Below are positions 1 through 10,664 of a stretch of DNA of 64,000 nucleotides, piece after piece (position 1 is the first letter of the stretch; every line of letters starts with the position of its first letter). The notes under the pieces were generated by a model. It ran no database searches, was not told where the DNA came from, and saw only the letters and a program-made list of their open reading frames with translations. Source of the DNA: Calliopum simillimum. Its lineage: Eukaryota; Arthropoda; Insecta; Diptera; Lauxaniidae. The stretch covers positions 121,782,897 to 121,846,896 of the forward strand of contig OX638370.1 of assembly GCA_951812925.1 (NCBI GenBank), in the 5' to 3' direction. Position numbers and translations under genes: made by a program.

Positions 1-969
1 ACTTCATATAAAAACTCAAGTTAAACATGATTCATGAGTACAAAAGAATATCAAAAGGAGTTTTATATTATTTGATTTTCTATCGTATTTTCGTATATCT
101 GATTTTAAGATGAAAATTGTTTTCAAAATCAGGTTTAAGTAATTTGAATAAATTTGAGACTTTTTTTCCTCAAATCTTCCATATTGCTACGAAATGTTTG
201 CATGATTCATGAATGCTACAAAGCATGCATGCTGGCTTTTGCAACTGGGATGTATAGCTTATACATACATACACACATATAAACGAATGTATATGCAAAT
301 GCATTACAGGAAATTAAATTATTATTTATATTAGGCTTGTTTGTATTAGATGTTTTTATTAATGGTATCACTGTTGTTGCTGTTGCTGTTGTTGTTGCTG
401 CTGCTCCTGTTGTTCCTGGCGCTTGTTAGCAACGAAGTTTATGTTTTACTGCCAACAACAATAAACATCATCATCAAATGATAAATTATAACAAATATTT
501 ATTGTTGTTATTACGAGTATTATTATTCCTGGTCTCATTTTCATTTCAGTCCAGGGAGCCAATTGTATGGCATAATTTGTAAACAACAATATTAGCAATA
601 AAAACATTAACAAAAAACAACACTAGGCAACATGTGTTTCTCTTTCTCAGTCTACATTTATAGATGTTATACCTACATATCTGGCGGGGGTAAGTGTGAC
701 AATTTATTACTTATAGGCGTATGTATGGCTTAGAAGTTTAGTTTTTGAAAAGAACATTTTTGAAGCATCAAACTGTGTATATACATCAATAACGGTTTGA
801 TTACAGTATTTCAATCTCACAACTTAAGTGTTTACAGCAGAACTTGATATAAACTTTTTTAAAAGTTTCTTCTAAAAATAAGTCAGAATTTAAACTTTAA
901 TTATTTAGATCGAAGTTTAAAAATCTGTAATAACCCTCGTTTTTTGTCAAGAGAGTGATTTTATCAGTG
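1..969. other. AT-rich flank without a recognisable gene
   Basis: No coding exon, RNA gene or transposon end could be supported. Visible structure is limited to a GTT/GCT trinucleotide-rich patch (about 365-420) and short TATG/ACAT runs near 260-300. It probably belongs to the intron downstream of the last recognised exon of the minus-strand host gene. Confidence 0.5.
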
Positions 970-1350
970 ATGCTAACTCAAAATTTTCAATATTTTTCGA
1001 CATTTTTGGACATTTACAGATTTCTTCGATGTTTTCCAAAACTTTTGGACTTTTGCCGATATACACTTGGACTTTTACCGATATATTAGATGTTTTCAAT
1101 ATTATTTGATACTTTTAGAATTTTGCCGATATTTCAGATGTTTTTCGATAGTTTTGGACTTTTACCGATATTTTGGATGTTTTTCAATACACTTGAACTT
1201 TTACCGATATATTAGATGTTTTCAATATTATTCGATACTTTTGGACTTTTGCCGATACTTAGATGTTTTTCGATACTTTTGAACTTTTACCAATATTTTG
1301 GATAGTTTTTCGATACACTTGAACAATTACAGATATTTTTGATACTTTTA
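970..1350 (+). repeat. Diverged ~38-bp satellite, left block
   Basis: About ten imperfect copies of a unit containing GATGTTTTTCGATACTTTT followed by GGACTTTTACCGATATTT, period about 36-40 bp. The array resumes at 6009 with the same phase of wording, because a LINE (1360-5999) was inserted into it. The same unit, reverse-complemented, forms the much larger block at 50590-51745. Short open frames here are a by-product of the period. Confidence 0.8.
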
Positions 1351-1359
1351 CCTAAGTAT
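1351..1359. repeat. LINE target-site duplication, 3' side
   Basis: CCTAAGTAT, identical to 6000-6008 at the other end of the LINE. It sits directly beside the ACATAC-rich tail, as expected for target-primed reverse transcription. Confidence 0.8.
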
Positions 1360-1498
1360 GTATGTATTTATTGTATGTATTTATTTTAATAAGAAGTATT
1401 TACAATGCATTAGATACTTAACAGAGATAAAATATGTAAAAACGACATTAACAAAATTGTTGTGTGCCGGATTGGCGTAGTTTGCAAAAAAATAGTAA

Positions 1499-4400
1499 CT
1501 AATGGAACTCAGTTACAAGCAGATCTCTATATTTTAGAGTTTCAGTTAAATATTGAAAAAGGGAGCAATAATTCTTACCATTGAGAACATCCAGAGTCTG
1601 TTGCTCAGATAGAAGTTCATAGCCAAAATGTTGCACTCTAGTTCTTTTAAAAATCGGACAAATACCTACAAAGTGGTGTGTATTTTCAGAGGCGTCAAGG
1701 TTACATAACGTACAAATGCCTGTTGTATTACTTTTAAATGCCCGTGCATTGATGTTTAGAAGGCCTCCTCTTGTTTTAATATTAAATTTACCTGTCGCGA
1801 TGAAAAGTCATCTGTAAAGTATGGAGTAACGTCAAATTCAAGCTTACAATACAAATCATGAAACTGTGAATTTCTTGCCGATTCAAGCAGTGAGTTTTTA
1901 TATTTAGAATTTATCCCATCTAGAACTGTGTCTTGAAATAGTCTTAATGTACCGATGTCAAAATTCTCTATACTATTTATGTTACAATAAGAGCAAAGTT
2001 CATCCCATTCTTTTACTCATGAACATCTTTGATTGATACACTCGTATGCTAATCTGTTAGGCAATCTATTTTCTGGCGTTTGTAGAGCTTTGTTAATATA
2101 ATTAAAGTGTAATGACAGGGTACTGACATATTGCGTTGATGTTTTTGTTTCTAAATGTAACATATAGTTTGGGGTATTTGAGGGCAAATATAACATTTTT
2201 TTCAAGAAAAATCTGAGCAGTGTGTCAACTTGCTCATACATTTTGACGCCCCATATCTGTGCACCGTAAAGAAGAATTGTATTTAAACAGGAATTATAAA
2301 TTTTCATTTTATTTGAGCAAGATATTTTCGGATTCATTATATATTTTGACCAAGTACAAAGAAGGGCGTTCTTTGCTACTTGTAGTCTTTCTGTAAGATG
2401 TTTTGCAAATCCAAAATTAAAGTTTAATTTAACCCCAAGGTATTTGTACTCATTAACTATTTCGATGTTGTCGTTACCATATTTGAATTGCCCGCCAGAG
2501 GGACCTCTAGAATGTTGTCTACAAACCATCACCTTTGACTTCGAGAGATTTATGTTCAAACCCCTTATTGAGCAATAACTATATAAGAAATCAATCATGC
2601 ATTGCAAATTTTCTGCTGATTCTGATAAGAGCACGATGTCATCTGCGTACATCAATACCTTAACATTTGTACCAGCTATTTGGATCCCACATGGCAGTAA
2701 ATCAGGCAGATCCGACAAGTATAAATTGAAAAGCGTTGGACTGAGCAAGCAACCTTGCCTTACTCCTAAAGTTATTTCAAAGTGCGACGACAGACATGTT
2801 CCATCCTAGACTTGGTTAGTTGTGTTATTGTAAAGCAGAATCAAAATAGTGATAATTTTTCTAGACAGCCCCATGGCAGATATCTTGTAGAAGACTGCAT
2901 TTCTGCGTAGCCTATCAAAAGCGGAGGAAAAATCCACAAAGAATAAATAAAGTTTTTTGTTCAAATTAAAAAATAAATGACCAATGCAAGTTAAATTGAA
3001 TAAATTGACTGTGGTACTGTATCCTGTTCGGAAACCTGCTTGAACTTCACTATATAAGGCGTTGCACGCTGCCCAGGCTTCAATTCTATTGCGTAACACT
3101 CCCATAAAAATTTTGTACAAAGAGTCTAACAACGAGAGACCTCTATAATTGTTAGGGTCATCAGGATCACCCTTTTTGAAAAGAGGCAGCACAATTGCAG
3201 TCTTGAAAAATTGGGGTATATCTTCTTTTAGGAAAATGAGATTTAAAAGAAATAGTATTTCTTCTAAAAAACAAGGAAACGCAAACTTGTAAAATTCATA
3301 TACAATTCTATCAGAACCTAAGGCTTTGTTACATTTAGCTTTTCTAGCGTCAATAAAAGTTCTCTCATTTCCGACGAATTTGGCAGCGTCCAATGGATAT
3401 TGCCAAAAGCCCAGGTACTATTAAGCAGCATAGAAAAGTGGGTCCGTAGATCTTCTATTTGTAGGTTACAACCATAGGTATGTTGAACTTTTCGTAAGGA
3501 ATTCGATAACCTCCACCTCTACTGTCCTTTATTGTGTTAAGGCGATCAATGTTTTTTTGTTGTAATAATATCTTTCTGAGTCGACAGATTTTCATATATT
3601 CAGCACGAGTCTCTATATACCTCAGTCTAAATAATTCGATGTTATATTTTCTTGTGAGATTTAAAAAGGATAACATTTTTTTCCTAGCTTGCTCACAATC
3701 AAAGTCAAACCATTCTTTTTTTGGGGTAAAATTTTTTAAAGGTCTCACCATTGCATCTGTAGCCTTAAACATTTTTTCTTGTGCAGTTTTTAGTTTTACA
3801 TCAATGCTTGTAGGCAAATTAAGATAATCTGTTTGTGAAAGTTCAGTCAGTTTTCTACTATATTTCTCTTGTTTACTCGGTATCCATGGCAATTTGGGTG
3901 GGAGCAATAGAACTTGACCATCAACATCATTGGGCTTAACATTCAAATCCAAATTGATTGGCATATGATCAGAAAAGTGTTTGCTGGGTATTGAGAAATT
4001 TTTTATGTGTTTTAGAAAACCAAAAGAACTAACACAATAGTCTATTGTAGAGCGACCTCGTACATTAAAAAAAGAAAATTCCCCATTTTTATCCCCACAT
4101 ATTCTGCGATTCACGATCACTCCCCCAATAATTTCAAATAGATCTAGCAATTTTCTGCCATTGGAGTCTATAGATTTGTCCTTGAAATTTCTAATATGTG
4201 CAATTAAAGGTGAATCAATCAATATATGTTCATCGATATCTTGCGCCGTTCCCATCCGAGCGTTCAGATCACCCAAAATACAAATAATAGGATTGTTAAG
4301 GTCAATCAAAAATTTTTGTAGCTCTTCGAAATCGCTTTTCCAGTTAGTGCAGTTAAAGTAACGTGGTATGAGGTAGCAAGAGCAGTTATCAACAGTAATA

Positions 4401-4676
4401 GAGAGTACAACATTATTTTGAATTTTCATAAATTTCGGAGAGCACATATTTGAAATGCTTTTTTTGTAACCATACAGACAACCCCCACTAGCACGACCAA
4501 CATTATGTAAGAGATTAATCTTTAAAATATGCATTGAATTTGCTCCGTTTTTCATTAACAATATGTGTTTCAAATAAAAAAAATATATCAAAAGAATTAA
4601 CATAGCTAAAAACTGTTGGCATACTTAATTTACTATTTAAATTGGCAATATTATAGGCAAGGATTCGACACACAGC
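1499..4676 (-). pseudogene. LINE ORF2: AP-endonuclease / reverse transcriptase, degraded
   Basis: ORF2 encodes the enzyme that nicks the target and reverse-transcribes the element RNA. The N-terminal endonuclease shows a catalytic-Glu context (FETH, near 4550), GDLNAR (near 4285) and SDHMPI (near 3965). The RT follows: the NYRGLSLL and QAGFRTGYST blocks, FVDFSSAFD (near 2940), QGCLLSPTLFN (near 2745) and YADDIVLL (near 2640). The C terminus (near 1690-1720) has a CTLC..H..C zinc motif typical of LINEs, and the ORF ends with TAG at 1499-1501. Breaks: frameshifts near 4545, 3450-3400 and 1790, an in-frame TAG at 2806-2808 and an in-frame TGA at 2017-2019. No RNase H domain was seen. Confidence 0.85.
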
Positions 4677-4682
4677 ATCTAC

Positions 4683-5527
4683 CTAGGGTGTTTTGGAGCC
4701 ACCCGCAACAACAGCTTGTTCTCGTGCGGAAGTTTTTGCAGGCTTGGCTTTAATATCGACTTCGCAGTTACAGTTGGTTCTCGCAAATAGTTCACGGATC
4801 ATGAGTGCATCAGCATTGTTTAATGCAAACAATTTACCATTATCCCACACGAATGGCTTATCATTTACATAGATAGAGAAAGCACCCAATCTGACTTTTG
4901 TGCCGTGCACCGTATTTAGATTTTTGGCGATGTTTCGTAAGTGGTATCGTTTATTGTCCTCTTCAGTAGTGTAATCTCTTCCTACGTACACAGATGATCC
5001 AAGTAAACTTTTCCTGGCTTCAAGTATATTAGCAACCTCGAACTGAGACAAAAGCTTAATTACAAATGTGTCTGGGCGTGACAATTTAATCGTATCGATG
5101 ACGTTGACCTTTCCTTTTAACACCTTTGTTGCCAATTCGACAAAATCAGATACAGCAGTGGACGTATTTATGCTTTTAAGTCCTCTAACAATAATGTTGC
5201 ACCTCCGATTATTTTGGTCAAAACGTTCAAGGCGTTTACTTAAAGTATCTAACTCACCGCGCAGGTTTAAGTTTTCCGTTTGTAGAAGTGTTACTTGTTC
5301 ATGAAGATTAAGTAAATCGCCGTTTTCGCCACATCCTTAAGCTTGGAATCCAGCTTGGGGTCCAGCGTTTCGTTCAATAATGTTTGTAGTTTTTCCCATG
5401 AAAATGTGTCTTCCATTTAAGCTGCATCACCCACATCGGTATTACGGTTGTGTGCTGAAAAATTTATTTTAGGGCTGTTGATTTCTGGTGAAGTTATTTC
5501 GAGTTGTCGTTTATTAATTTGCGCCAT
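4683..5527 (-). pseudogene. LINE ORF1: coiled-coil RNA-binding protein, degraded
   Basis: ORF1 proteins of this kind coat the element RNA. The first ATG is at 5527-5525, giving a basic, Pro-containing N terminus (KRQLEITSPEINSP). An in-frame TAA (5417-5419) immediately precedes a second ATG. A one-base frameshift near 5335 then leads into a leucine-heptad coiled coil (LLQTENLNLRGELDTLSKRL) and a NIIVRGL motif, as seen at the start of the RRM-like part of many LINE ORF1s. The intact 3' part ends at 4683 with GGSKTP, just before ORF2. No zinc knuckles were seen. The domain call rests on motif memory only. Confidence 0.72.
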
Positions 5528-5999
5528 AAAATAAATCAAAGCTTTGGACGAATTAGCTAATTGCAAATCAAATGCCAACCTCTTCGATCAGCTGTAATGC
5601 ACGGCGAAGATGTGTTCATTCAATTTATGTTAGCAGCAATGACGGTATTACCAGATGTAAACTTTTATGCCACAAAAAAAAGCGAAACAGAAGAACCGCA
5701 AATTGTAGCAACAATGTGGAGACTAAGAATAATAGCAACAATTTTAAGCGGAGCGCCTATAAATGACAGCAACAAAATTTCAGCAAAGGCTCCTTATGCG
5801 AACAGATTTTCCTTTTTTATTTTTCTTACTGTTACGTGTCCAAAGGTTAGACTTCGACCACACAGCTCGGGCCCTAGATTCACCCGAAAGTTCTGGTTAA
5901 TTTAATACAGTAATACTTTAATTTAACGAGACTTTTTAAAATATTGAGATGAGAGTAGAAAATTTCACGTTCGTTCGCCACAACGACAGTGTTGCCAAT

Positions 6000-6008
6000 C
6001 CTAAGTAT
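6000..6008. repeat. LINE target-site duplication, 5' side
   Basis: CCTAAGTAT, identical to 1351-1359. The satellite resumes immediately to its right. Confidence 0.8.
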
Positions 6009-6131
6009 ATTTTACTTATTTTGCGATACTTTCAGACTCTTACCGATGCTTTATATGTTTTTCGCTTACTTGGATTTTTGACTGAAGTATCAGAAATTGT
6101 ACACTTATCTGGCCCATTTTTGAACCAATCG
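6009..6131 (+). repeat. ~38-bp satellite, right block
   Basis: Continuation of the 970-1350 array beyond the LINE, with GATACTTTCAGACTCTTACC and ATATGTTTTTCG units. It decays by about 6130. Confidence 0.65.
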
Positions 6132-6394
6132 ATGAGAAAAGCTTGAAAATATATTTTTGAGCTCAAAACGGTCACTCAGATCATACAAATGCTGATAATG
6201 TTAAACTCTCTGTTCGCCCAAAATCTGTAGTCCTTCCAGAAAACGTTAAAAGTCCGAAAAATAGTTTTTGAAGACGTTAAACTTAAATAGTGTGAAATAG
6301 CTGACACCTCAAAGATATCAGAAAGGGATGTTTTTATAACTTTACAAATTTGAATACGCGAAAGTTACTATCAAAGTGGCTGCCTTAAGTCAAT

Positions 6395-6660
6395 GCGCGT
6401 GTTAGAAGTCGATGAAAACGAAGATTAAAATGCTTCTTCACCCACCCACCCCTAGCAATTTTAAACTGTTTGCAGTTCTAAAAAAAGTGCTTCCTGGAAA
6501 GAGATATGGCTTGAATGAGGAGGTGATCGCAGAAACAAATGCCAATTTTGAGGCCAAATATAAATCGTTCTGCAAGAAAGAAATTCCACATACCAGAAAA
6601 TAATGGTCGATATTCCTAGTGCGGAGTCTGGATAACACTCATCAAACCAAAATATTTGTA
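6395..6660 (+). pseudogene. mariner transposase C-terminal fragment
   Basis: The reading MKTKIKMLLHPP, then LPGKRYGLNEEVIAET and FEAKYKSF, matches the C-terminal part of mariner transposases after the HPPYSPDL block. In intact enzymes this part ends the catalytic domain (D,D34D). The third catalytic Asp context is missing (HPPTPSNF instead of PPYSPDL..D), and a stop follows at about 6601. No terminal inverted repeats were identified, so this is an isolated relic inside the host intron. Confidence 0.7.
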
Positions 6661-7445
6661 TCAACGTTGTTCTTTCCTATCAAAAAGCAATGTTTCATCA
6701 GCACATGAAATTATTTTTTTTTTTTTTCATTGTTTTGAAATTAAAAAGAATTTTTTCACTAAAAGCACGTTAAATTTTGAAAAAAACGTAAAATACTCGT
6801 AGTCATCAAATTTTTGCAGAATTCGCAATTTGTATGTTTAACTTTGTTTGACAGTGTAGTAGCAAATGCTGATTGTAATATTCATTGCTGCTAAAAATGG
6901 TAAAACAAAAAAAAATCTAAACCAATAAATACATAAATCAATATACTAAATATTTTTCCAAAATAGTATCAAATCAATTAGTCTTTTAATTAGGGAAAAA
7001 ATTTAAATTAAATATTTAACTTTATGAACGTTAATTGCGGATGGCAGCTTTACAGCATTGCAGGGCGGCTGATTACTTAGAAACGTGTTAAAAATATACA
7101 TTTCATTTTTGTTTATTTTTATTAGTTTATCATACATGCAATATTTTTATTATTTTTTTAACTTTAATACACGTATCGGATGCTTAAAATTTTTAGAATT
7201 TTTTTAATTCACAAAAAATAAATGAAGCGATTGAGTTTCATTTTGTTTTCAATAAAGTTCATAAAAAATAAATATTTTATTGCTAAAAGCATGCAACGGG
7301 AATGTTTTATAAATGTTTTCTAGAATTTCCACATATTGTTTTGCATTTTTGTGTGGCAAATTGACATACTAATATATTTGTCAGACCAACCACACACTTT
7401 TATTCGGTTATTTTAGTTTTATTAAATTTTACAAGCAAAACTTAC
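6661..7445. other. Intronic AT-rich sequence, nothing recognised
   Basis: Lies between the mariner relic and the leftmost recognised exon. It contains poly-A/T runs only; no splice-flanked open segment that would continue the second Ig domain was found. Confidence 0.5.
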
Positions 7446-7519
7446 CAAACATTCCAGTGAGGCGCTATGTCCATATTCAGCATAAATCATATCTCTATAA
7501 ATCGAAATCATTGGTGCAA
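7446..7519 (-). CDS. Colmedin-like exon 8 (seen): start of Ig domain 2
   Basis: A short exon of 74 bp. The acceptor is TAACAG at 7525-7520 and the donor is GTAAGT from 7445. It takes up the phase-1 codon of the previous exon and reads MISIYRDMIYAEYGHSASLE then CL. This is the A/B-strand start of an I-set Ig domain, with the Cys of the conserved disulphide. It ends on a codon boundary, whereas the upstream introns examined are mostly phase 1. The following exon, which should hold the Trp and second Cys, was not found to the left. Small size lowers certainty, but splice sites, phase and Ig-like wording agree. Confidence 0.7.
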
Positions 7520-8162
7520 CTGTTAGTGATAAAATGTGAAAAAAATTCAATGGTATTATCACGAATATGATTTTATAAAATGCTAAATTACAAAGAAAAA
7601 AAAGGATAAAAGTAAAAGTTTCGGGATAGCAAGAAATTATCGAAAACTTAAGTAGAAGATTTTTAGATCAAAATATATTATCCATTTTTGAGTTCTTTTT
7701 AATTGGAAGATTTTTATGGGGCAGCACATTTTCGACAATTGTTGCTGTAGTTAGAATCACCGCTTTTTATTTTCTTTCTTTCTTTCTTTTTTTATCTGAA
7801 TCCCATTGTCCTTTTAATTTCGTATTAACGAGATTTATTGAAAACCCACAACACATAAAATGTCGATGGCAATAAAAACTTCATTCCGCAATGATGACTT
7901 TTCGAAATTTATATCAAGCAGTATGACAATTTATTACCACAAACAAAAACAACAACAGAAAAAAAAATATGAAAAGGAAGCCCAAAAGAAAATTAAAAAT
8001 CTGCAGAAAAACCAAAGGACAAAATCGAAAATAAAAGAAAACTCATAAATAAAGCAATTAAGCGCAGAAAATTACAAGTGGGACTTGGCGGCACAGTAAA
8101 TACAAATAATGAAAAGAAGACCCATATGCGTTATCGTATGTAGTCTCCTACTTGGTACTTAC
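7520..8162. other. Intron between exons 8 and 7
   Basis: 643-bp intron of AT-rich sequence with a (CTTT)n patch near 7770-7790 and A-rich runs. No other feature is supported. Confidence 0.6.
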
Positions 8163-8291
8163 ACTGCACTTCGACCAAGTATGTGGCATTTGCCACCGGT
8201 GCGATGCCATTATCGGCATAGCAAGTATACGCCGCCATTTGGTTACGAGTGATGTTGCGAAATATCAAAAATTGGCCACTCACTGAAGACA
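8163..8291 (-). CDS. Colmedin-like exon 7 (seen): second half of Ig domain 1
   Basis: 129 bp, phase 1 at both ends, acceptor TTTACAG and donor GTAAGT. It encodes the D-G strands of an Ig domain: FLIFRNITRNQMAAYTCYAD followed by NGIAPVANATYLVEVQ. The Y-x-C motif (YTC) gives the second disulphide Cys that pairs with the Cys in exon 6. NIT and NAT are potential N-glycosylation sites, consistent with an extracellular location. The DNG..P.ANATY wording is typical of insect I-set domains. Confidence 0.88.
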
Positions 8292-8439
8292 CTGTAAATG
8301 CATTAAGAAAAGAAGAGCAACAAAAAGAAAATTAAAAGAGTAGTATGTAATTACAAGTAATAAAAAAAGTATGAAAAATGATATAAAAATGGCAATAAAT
8401 AGTAATGGCGATACAAAAAACAACAAAAAATATAATGAA

Positions 8440-8642
8440 TAGCAAAAAAACTAGCAGTAAAAAATAGTAGTGAAAATAGTAGTGAAAATAATAGTGAAAA
8501 TAGTAGTGGAAATAGTAGTGAAAATAGTAGCAAAAAATAGTAATAAAAAATAGTAGTTAAAATAGTAGAAAACGCAGTATTCAAATATATAATATAGATA
8601 ATAATATAACGATAGCAGTAAAATATATAAAAACAAATAGTA
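8440..8642. repeat. (AAAATAGTAGTG)n microsatellite, left block
   Basis: Tandem AATAGTAGTGAA units. A TIR element (8643-9673) is inserted in it and the repeat resumes at 9675-9745. A related block lies at 13645-13960. Long frames here are repeat artefacts. Confidence 0.8.
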
Positions 8643-9673
8643 GGGGAATGTCGTATAGGTTGGGACGCCGTATAAGTTGGGACGCCGTATAAGTTGGGAC
8701 AGCCATTTTTCTTGAATTTCCGATACTGGGAACACTTATGTTTCAACTGTCAAAGTAAAGTCTGTTTATAACCTAACGTTTCATGTGCAAAAGATCGAAG
8801 AAGTCTTGTTGATTAAATCCATTCCAAACAAAGAGTAAATTGTCATATCGAAAAGATCTTTTCCATAGTTTCTGCGTGTTGGTAATTTGCCGAATTTAAG
8901 CCAATTATTTCATGTAAGTGTGTTCAATGTGTCTTGTATTCAGTGTATTTTCATTGCGTGAAAGAGTAATTGAAATGTATTGTTGTGGCAAATATTATTT
9001 TTGGGCTTTCACGAAACGGCAACTTTGTAAAGGTTGGGACACTCATGTCGTATAAGTCGGGACAGCACTTTTTTTTATTCCAAGGCATTGTGATACCATT
9101 TAAATTATATTTTTACATTATTTGATGAATGCAATTGTATTTATAATAATTAAAAAGCATTTATTAATGAATTTTTGAAGATTGTGACGCATTTATGTGC
9201 CATGAGTTTGGCAAGTTTACTAACACACGAAAAACCGATCGTGGAATTACCGATTTCAATGAATTGGTCGCAGAGATCAAAGAAATAAAATTGGCTAAGG
9301 CACTCGATCCACCAGAAAAGCTTATAAAATCCCAGAAAGCAGTTTGGCAAGGTATACCCAAAAAGTGAATGATAAAATTAAAGACATTTCAACCATTGAT
9401 GACGATGCATTGTTAAAGCTGGTTAAAAGAGTTGCTTCGCGTATCTTGTGTCTCGCACAAGAAGTACCTTAAATATAAAATATGCGGAACAGTTTCTTCA
9501 CCTGCACAAACTGCGAATCATATTAGGCGGAATGATATATTTTTACCCAAATTGTTTCTTTGAAACATTACGTTTCAATAAATGTTCTAATAAAAATAAT
9601 ATCATGCAGATTAACTTAACTTTTTGGATCACTTTGTGATTTTTGAAAGTGTCCCAACTTATGTGGCAAAAAA
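8643..9673. mobile_element. TIR DNA transposon with repeated terminal motif, TA-flanked
   Basis: The left end carries three tandem copies of a CCGTATAAGTTGGGAC-like motif (8650-8700). One more lies inside at 9047-9064, and the inverted form GTCCCAACTTATGTGGC is at the right end (9651-9667). Outside the ends are TA dinucleotides (8641-8642 and 9674-9675), consistent with Tc1/mariner/pogo-type insertion. Repeated subterminal motifs are commonly transposase-binding sites. The coding part is degraded and the superfamily is not certain. Confidence 0.65.
9174..9450 (+). pseudogene. Unidentified coding relic inside the TIR element
   Basis: An open segment reads FEDCDAFMCHEFGKFTNTRK, then TDRGITDFNELVAE, to a TGA at 9366-9368. 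A second segment in another frame, ending ILCLAQEVP, follows to about 9471. The CxxxxC..FGKFT..R..ITDF pattern resembles an arthropod mobile-element-associated zinc-binding family as I remember it, but I cannot name it. Given its position between the two TIRs, it is most likely the decayed cargo or transposase-related gene of the element. Confidence 0.4.
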
Positions 9674-9674
9674 T

Positions 9675-9745
9675 ACATGGTAGTAAGATAGTAGTAAAAA
9701 TAGAAATGAGAAAAAGTAGTAACAATAGCAGTAAAAATAATTAGC
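9675..9745. repeat. (AATAGTAGTAAA)n microsatellite, right block
   Basis: Continuation of the 8440-8642 repeat on the other side of the inserted element, here as GTAGTAAAAATAG units. Confidence 0.65.
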
Positions 9746-9858
9746 ATTTAAAATCTTTAATCAAAAATATCAAATAAAAATTAACAAGAAAATAAATTGC
9801 ATCGAAGCAATTCTTTGGAGTTTGTATTAGCTAGCTTTGACGAATTTAGAAGTTGAAC

Positions 9859-9950
9859 GGCAGTGTAATTCAACCAAACAATCTATTTATATCTCTTCGC
9901 TTCCGGATAAGAAGAGATATATACAGATTTTTTGGTTGAATTACGCTGCC
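9859..9950. repeat. 92-bp hairpin (MITE or miRNA-like fold)
   Basis: Two 39-nt arms (9859-9897 and 9912-9950) are reverse complements with about five mismatches, separated by a 14-nt loop. Arms start GGCAGTGTAATTCAACC. The size resembles a pre-miRNA, but a minimal palindromic MITE is equally possible. It seems to interrupt a unit that is intact, in opposite orientation, at 13500-13590. Confidence 0.7.
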
Positions 9951-10276
9951 ACACACTGCGTTGGCCCATAGACAAAAATCAAAATTTTTTGTGACTCAAA
10001 ACCTAACAATATTGATATCAATCGACAGGTAATTGTATCAATAAAATAAAAACAAAATCTTTAGGGGAAAAACTCAGTTTTGGCTATGCTGTGACACTTC
10101 AAAGTTGAGTTTTTTTCAAAAAAAATCATGTTTTCTTCAACTCGTTTTGGGTTCTCTTAAACAAATAATTATCAAAAATTTGTGTTTTGATTAAACTAAA
10201 CGAAGTAAAGTTTTTTATTATAAATGATATTTAGGTAAATAAATTATATTAAAAAATTTTTGAAAATACATAATTT

Positions 10277-10432
10277 AATATATCGTCGTCTGAGTTCTCT
10301 TTTGCCCCATAAGCATATTCATTAAAAAAGCAAAATAACATATCTTTTGTCGAAAAAAACGCAAGTTATTTACTTTTGTTTTTTTAACAAATATGCGTAT
10401 GGGGCAAATGAGAATTCGGGCGACGATATATT
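10277..10432. repeat. 156-bp palindromic element
   Basis: Arms begin AATATATCGTCG and contain the pair TTTGCCCCATAAGCATATT / AATATGCGTATGGGGCAAA. The inversion continues with mismatches almost to the centre. It looks like a short foldback/MITE. No clear target duplication was found. Confidence 0.65.
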
Positions 10433-10664
10433 GTAGTGGTTTTAATATATGATATTATCAAATGAAAAACTTCAGAAATTGACAAATTTCGATGAAAAAA
10501 AAAAAAACAAATCTTATAAAAATAAGTGCCTTTTTTTATTTAGTCTTCTAGTACGGATTCTATATAATCAGGAACTGCAAATAGCTTTTCCTACTTCGTC
10601 CTACAAATATTTTTTTTTTTTTTTGTTTTAAAATGCTCAAAATAAAAAATTTACATGAAATATA

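Larger units (their letters stand above)
1360..5999 (-). mobile_element. Full-length non-LTR retrotransposon (LINE) with 9-bp TSD
   Basis: The element reads on the minus strand: 5' UTR (5528-5999), ORF1 (about 4683-5527), ORF2 (about 1499-4676), short 3' UTR and a tail of AATACATACATAC-type repeats (1360-1400). It is bounded by the identical 9-mer CCTAAGTAT at 1351-1359 and 6000-6008, the expected target duplication. The flanking ~38-bp satellite is continuous if the element is removed. An AP-type endonuclease, RT and a C-terminal CCHC motif place it in the APE-type LINEs; the coiled-coil ORF1 and tandem-repeat tail recall the CR1/L2-like groups, but the clade is not settled. Both ORFs carry stops and frameshifts, so this copy is dead. 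Confidence 0.88.

Noticed and set aside
8351..8746. 131- and 94-codon Phe/Tyr-rich minus frames
   Set aside because: Microsatellite (AATAGTAGTGAA)n translated; no protein features.
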